Of a stretch of DNA of 6,597 nt, positions 3,912 to 6,597 are shown piece after piece. Position 1 is the stretch's first letter, and each line of letters starts with the position of its first letter. The DNA is from Candidatus Falkowiibacteriota bacterium. GTDB lineage: Archaea > Iainarchaeota > Iainarchaeia > Iainarchaeales > GCA-2688035. The notes beneath the pieces were generated by a model, which saw nothing but the letters and a program-made list of their open reading frames with translations, did no database searches and had not been told where the DNA came from. The position numbers and the translations under genes were made by a program. Location: positions 1-6,597 of the forward strand of contig JAFCBY010000060.1 in the NCBI GenBank assembly GCA_017610485.1. The letters run 5' to 3'.

Positions 3912-5972
3912 CTACCTAAAATAGGGGTAGCTGCTTCCCTCGTTTATTCTCCAGATTGTTCCAAAGTCCCATCCGGTGAACGTTGCCTGCTGCCTCATTT
4001 CGTCGGTTGTCTTGCCTGTTCCGCAGGCACTAGTGGCCTGCCCTGATGTCTGCGTGTCCCAGAAATTGCTTGTGCAGACGCTTACATTTCTTCCGAGGAA
4101 ACCACCAACATTTGTTCCAGTACCTGTGACATTGCCTGTGGAGAACGACTTGTCAACGGTCCCGTATTCATTCACTCCTGCAAAACCGCCAACGTCCGGG
4201 GTGGCTCCGCCTGTTACATCACTGTTTGAGTAGGAATCTGTGATAGTGGCTGCGTCGTTGTTCCCTGCAAATCCTCCTGCTTGCGATGTTGCTACGCCTG
4301 CAATCACGGTGCCTGTAGAGTAAGACTTGGAAATAGTTCCTGCACGCCCCTGACCCGCAAACCCGCCTACATAAAAAGCAGAACTATTAACGGTTCCCGT
4401 AGCGTAACTATCTGAAACTGTTTCATAGGTCTTTCCCACAAAGCCGCCCGTATTCCAATTACCGCCTGTAACACTGCCTGTTGCGTAACAATTTGATATG
4501 TTTGCACCATAGCGGCTCTGCCCAACAAAGCCGCCCACGTCATCAGAAGTTCCACCATTCACAGTTGTCTCGGAGTAAGAGCCAGAAATGGATGCGTCAT
4601 TATATCCAACAAAGCCCCCGGTGTATACGTTGGCACCTACGGCACTGACTTGGCCTGTCACATAGCTGTTTGATATGGAGCCGCTGTTGGCTCCCACAAG
4701 CCCGCCTACAATGTCCTGGCCGGTTATGTCAACGTTCAGCAATCCAAGGTTATTGATATTGGCGCCTGAAGTCTGCCCGAACAGGCCAACATTCTGGGAA
4801 GAGGGTCTGTTTATACTCAATCCACTTATCGCGTATCCATTTCCGTCAAAACTGCCCTGGAAATTGCTTATTGGCACAAAGCCTTGCTCCGCATTCCATG
4901 TGCTTGTTTCGCTGGCGTCAATGTTTTGGCATAGCTCGTACCAGGCGCTTAAATTGTTTTCCACTGCCTGCAGTTCGGATGCATCTGTGATTCTGTATGG
5001 GCTCAGTGCTGTGCCTGCGCCGCCACTTGTGCAGGCAGCGCATGCCGGGTCTGCCGTGCAGTCTGAATCGTCGCAGTCTGTGTCTCCATCATTGTCGTTG
5101 TCAAAGCCGTCGTTGCAGGTTGTTTCCCCTGTCGGCTCACAATTTTCTCCGCCTGGCCCTGTTTGCCCTGCGCATTCTGCGTCTGCGCAGTCTGTGTTTG
5201 CGTCGCAGTCATTGTCTAATAAGTCGTTGCAGGTTGTTTCTGTTGCCTCATAGTTTGTGTTGTGGCTTGTGTATGTTGTTGCATTGCAGCCTGGCCAGGC
5301 TCCTCCTGTGCATGTTTCTTGTACTCCTAGGCAGATGCCTGTTTGCATTGGGCAGTTTTGGATTTGGCCGTCGGTGCATTCTGTTGCGCATGCCGGGTCT
5401 GTCGTGCAGTCTGAATCGTCGCAGTCTATTTGGCTGTCCTGGTCGTTGTCTGCTCCGTCGTTGCAATAAGTTTCTGTACTGCAGTCTGCCGCGCATTGCT
5501 CTCCTATACTGCAGCTTGCGTCACCGCAGGAGGTTCCTGTTCCACTTGCCGTGCCGGTTGCTGTGATGCCTACGCTTCTTTGGAGGCCGGCGAAGTCTGT
5601 GTATTGCAGCGTAATTGTTCCCGAGGGGTTTGCCGGTGCCGTGCACTCGAGAGTTATCTGGCCGCCTGCTGGCACTTCAAGGGGTGGTAGCAATCCGTCT
5701 ATTGTGCAGCCTGAGTATCCTTCCTCTACAAGGCCTGTTATCCTTGCGTTTCCGCCTGTGATGTTCTGCAGCTTGATTTCCGCGATTGAGCCAGAAACAG
5801 AGCTTGCTTTTAGCAAAAACTTTGTTGGCTGGCTGGAGGAAAATGTTGTTCCAGAAGCAGGGCTGCTTATGATGAAGACAAGCACGCTTACAAGTGCTGC
5901 TACTAGTATCAGCGCCCAGCCATAGGTCATTAGGTATTCCAGGCTGGATTGCGCCTTAGAACCAATTTTCAT
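3912..5972 (-). CDS. Pilin-anchored surface protein with MopE-like metal-binding repeats and GLUG repeats (putative adhesin)
   Basis: This 686-residue secreted protein has four parts. Residues 1-36: class III signal peptide, KIGSKA-QSSLEYL, with probable cleavage after Ala7, Glu at +5 of the mature chain and a hydrophobic helix (14-36), as in archaeal type IV pilin-like proteins. Residues about 42-140: beta-rich domain common after such anchors. Residues 168-311: three Cys/Asp-rich units of the form TxCNDGxDNDxDxxxDCDDSDC (168-195, 246-267, 284-311), like MopE putative metal-binding repeats, with a Cys-rich linker. Residues 395-645: one divergent and eight GLUG repeats (for example 479-504), probably a beta helix as in bacterial adhesins, ending in WRINEGSSYPYFR. 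The partner or ligand is unknown; adhesion or surface attachment is inferred from the repeats. It has its own promoter and reaches the ATG without a ribosome site. Confidence 0.9.
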   Translation of the reverse strand: MKIGSKAQSSLEYLMTYGWALILVAALVSVLVFIISSPASGTTFSSSQPTKFLLKASSVSGSIAEIKLQNITGGNARITGLVEEGYSGCTIDGLLPPLEVPAGGQITLECTAPANPSGTITLQYTDFAGLQRSVGITATGTASGTGTSCGDASCSIGEQCAADCSTETYCNDGADNDQDSQIDCDDSDCTTDPACATECTDGQIQNCPMQTGICLGVQETCTGGAWPGCNATTYTSHNTNYEATETTCNDLLDNDCDANTDCADAECAGQTGPGGENCEPTGETTCNDGFDNDNDGDTDCDDSDCTADPACAACTSGGAGTALSPYRITDASELQAVENNLSAWYELCQNIDASETSTWNAEQGFVPISNFQGSFDGNGYAISGLSINRPSSQNVGLFGQTSGANINNLGLLNVDITGQDIVGGLVGANSGSISNSYVTGQVSAVGANVYTGGFVGYNDASISGSYSETTVNGGTSDDVGGFVGQSRYGANISNCYATGSVTGGNWNTGGFVGKTYETVSDSYATGTVNSSAFYVGGFAGQGRAGTISKSYSTGTVIAGVATSQAGGFAGNNDAATITDSYSNSDVTGGATPDVGGFAGVNEYGTVDKSFSTGNVTGTGTNVGGFLGRNVSVCTSNFWDTQTSGQATSACGTGKTTDEMRQQATFTGWDFGTIWRINEGSSYPYFR
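4038..4790 (-). repeat. GLUG repeat region of the surface protein
   Basis: Nine protein units of about 27-30 residues, each with [VTA]-GG-[FL]-[VAL]-G then S-x-S-Y-[AS]-T-G-x-V, begin at residues 395 (divergent, VGLFG), 422, 451, 479, 508, 535, 565, 594 and 622. The last unit departs from the pattern (CTSNFWDTQTSG) and leads into the C-terminal cap. The units are diverged at DNA level, so the array is old rather than recently amplified. Confidence 0.85.
5038..5427 (-). repeat. Near-identical 42-bp blocks in the MopE-like repeats
   Basis: Positions 5038-5079 and 5386-5427 agree at 41 of 42 bases and encode the D-C-D-D-S-D-C-T-x-D-P-A-C end of the first and third units. A second pair, 18 bp, is identical at 5109-5126 and 5223-5240 and encodes the E-T-T-C-N-D start of units. 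The close DNA identity points to recent duplication or gene conversion among these units, unlike the diverged GLUG array. Confidence 0.75.
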
Positions 5973-5996
5973 TTATATTATACAAGAGTTTTGTTC

Positions 5997-6010
5997 TATT
6001 TAATCCTTTT
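5997..6010 (-). promoter_or_regulatory. Promoter of the surface-protein gene (leaderless)
   Basis: On the minus strand AAAAGGATTAAATA carries a purine-rich BRE-like run followed by TTAAATA (5997-6003). The TATA centre lies about 28 nt before the ATG at 5972, so transcription should begin at or within a few bases of the start codon. No Shine-Dalgarno is visible in the AT-only stretch before the ATG, which agrees with a leaderless mRNA. Confidence 0.6.
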
Positions 6011-6030
6011 TTTTAAAAGAAATTGTGTGA

Positions 6031-6045
6031 AAATAAAAGGAAAAA
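6031..6045 (-). terminator. T-rich terminator after tRNA-Gly
   Basis: Immediately after the tRNA 3' end the minus strand reads TATTTTTCCTTTTATTTTC. Closely spaced T-runs without a hairpin are the usual archaeal termination signal. This region also lies just upstream of the surface-protein promoter, so tRNA and protein gene are probably separate units. Confidence 0.5.
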
Positions 6046-6047
6046 TA

Positions 6048-6119
6048 TGCGCCCGCCGGGACTCGAACCCGGACTAACAGCTTGGAAGGCTGTGATGCTC
6101 ACCATTACACTACGGACGC
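6048..6119 (-). tRNA. tRNA-Gly, anticodon TCC
   Basis: The minus strand folds into a complete cloverleaf of 71 nt plus discriminator A (6048). The 7-bp acceptor stem is GCGTCCG/CGGGCGC with one T-G wobble. T8-A9 is followed by a 4-bp D stem with GG in the loop. The anticodon stem is ACAGC/GCTGT around loop CTTCCAA (anticodon TCC at 6084-6086, T33 present). There is a 4-nt variable loop, and the T stem CCGGG/CCCGG encloses TTCGAGT. No intron is present and CCA is not encoded, so it must be added after transcription. It reads GGA and, by wobble, other glycine codons. It is divergent from tmk and upstream of the surface-protein gene. Confidence 0.97.
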
Positions 6120-6140
6120 AAGCAATTCACTTGCTCTGGA

Positions 6141-6170
6141 GGAATTTTATCCCAATTACCATTTAAATAA
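6141..6170. promoter_or_regulatory. Divergent promoter region between tRNA-Gly and tmk
   Basis: The palindrome ATTTAAAT (6161-6168, extended to TTTAAATAA on the plus strand) lies about 28 nt before the tmk ATG, the right place for a leaderless tmk promoter. Read on the minus strand, with CAAAG just upstream, it would start a transcript about 20 nt before the tRNA. A second minus-strand TATA-like element, GGGATAAAATT (6143-6153), would start right at the tRNA 5' end. Which one serves the tRNA is open. Confidence 0.5.
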
Positions 6171-6193
6171 CTTTGTTACAGCTAGTTTTTTGC

Positions 6194-6597
6194 ATGCGGG
6201 GAAAATTAATAGCGATTGAAGGGTGTGACTCAAGCGGCAAGCACACTCAGGCAAAACTGCTTCTTGAAAGGCTGAAGAAAGCCGGAAAGCCCGCAGTCCT
6301 TGTCTCTTTTCCCCGCTATGAAACTTTTTTCGGAAAGCTTGTGACAAAATACCTTTCGGGGGAATTTGGCTCCCTTGAAGAGGTAAACCCTGAATTCGCA
6401 TCCCTTCTCTATTCCCTGGACAGGTATGATGCAATACCCTTTCTCAAGCAGCAATTGCAGGAGGGCCGGGTTGTGGTCTGCGACCGCTACATTGCAAGCA
6501 ACGTCGCGCACCAGGCAGCCAAGTTTGAGGGTGAAGAGCAGGAAAAATTCATCCAGTGGATTGAGGCCGTGGAAAGCAGGCTTCCAGAGCCCCGAGC
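6194..6597 (+). CDS. tmk: Thymidylate kinase (dTMP kinase), partial, runs off right edge
   Basis: Thymidylate kinase phosphorylates dTMP to dTDP with ATP, the step before dTTP for DNA synthesis. The first 134 codons of about 200 are present. Residues 4-19 form the first strand and P-loop, KLIAIEGCDSSGKHTQ; the position after the P-loop Lys is His where most P-loop kinases have Ser or Thr. FPRYETFFGKLV (39-50) and YLSGEFG are the dTMP-side segment, with the DR-type FPRY. LLYSLDRYDA (71-80) and VVCDRYIASNVAHQAAK (94-110) are the second and third signature motifs, including D97-R98-Y99. The lid region and C-terminus lie beyond the window. ATG at 6194-6196 was chosen because it starts three residues before the first beta strand. 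The TTG at 6173 in frame is a poorer choice, since transcription probably begins near 6190. There is no ribosome site, as expected for a leaderless message. Confidence 0.93.
   Translation, partial: MRGKLIAIEGCDSSGKHTQAKLLLERLKKAGKPAVLVSFPRYETFFGKLVTKYLSGEFGSLEEVNPEFASLLYSLDRYDAIPFLKQQLQEGRVVVCDRYIASNVAHQAAKFEGEEQEKFIQWIEAVESRLPEPR

Noticed and set aside
4038..4790. Repeat region as a CRISPR or tandem DNA array
   Set aside because: The periodicity is in the protein (GLUG units) with diverged DNA and no constant spacer pattern; it is coding sequence.
4367..5566. Several Cys/Arg- and Ser/Pro-rich open frames overlapping the surface-protein gene
   Set aside because: They follow the repeats of the MopE-like and GLUG region in other frames and show no independent features.
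6048..6119. tRNA-Gly as an integration site for the neighbouring surface-protein gene
   Set aside because: No repeat of the tRNA 3' end is present near 3900-5972 or elsewhere in the window, and no integrase or other mobile gene is seen.
6156..6511. Minus-strand open frames opposite tmk
   Set aside because: The plus strand encodes clear thymidylate kinase motifs over the same stretch, so these are shadows.

Overview
The window is archaeal. It contains proteins found only in archaea and eukaryotes (eS19, eL31, eL39, eL20/LX, aIF6, PDCD5, the RNase P subunit Rpp21, prefoldin alpha), a tRNA-Gly without an encoded CCA, TATA-type promoters, and a surface protein with a class III (archaeal pilin-type) signal peptide. 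The N-terminus of that protein (QSSLEYLMTYGWAL-type) and the Lys/Glu-rich tails on ribosomal proteins remind me of small-genome DPANN lineages such as Diapherotrites or Micrarchaeota. That placement is a guess from family knowledge, not a demonstration.

Layout. Positions 1-3422 on the minus strand hold a compact run of genes, read from right to left: eS19, PDCD5-like protein, eL39, eL31, aIF6, eL20/LX, prefoldin alpha, and the N-terminal part of FtsY, which runs off the left edge. Gaps are 1-34 nt, and two pairs overlap (4 and 20 nt). This is a well-known conserved archaeal cluster that joins 60S/50S-type ribosomal proteins, a subunit-joining factor, a co-translational chaperone subunit and the SRP receptor. 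Upstream of it (3423-3541) is a 119-nt leader with a TATA-like element, two hairpins and a strong Shine-Dalgarno sequence. Next comes the RNase P zinc-ribbon subunit Rnp4/Rpp21 (about 3542-3886).

Positions 3912-5972 (minus) encode a 686-residue secreted protein: pilin-type anchor, beta-rich domain, three Cys/Asp-rich MopE-like metal-binding repeats, then about eight GLUG repeats and a WRINEG-type C-terminus. It looks like a pilin-anchored adhesin and is the most unusual gene here. It has its own promoter and is predicted to be leaderless. Directly upstream is tRNA-Gly(TCC) at 6048-6119 (minus). Divergent from the tRNA, thymidylate kinase starts at 6194 (plus) and runs off the right edge. The tRNA and tmk share a short AT-rich intergenic region with a palindromic TATA element.

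Two real genes, ftsY and tmk, are cut by the window edges. The ftsY fragment has no ATG at all and begins with TTG; eS19 and perhaps Rnp4 also appear to use TTG. I see no CRISPR array, transposase, insertion sequence or rRNA. No stretch longer than 300 bases lacks a gene.
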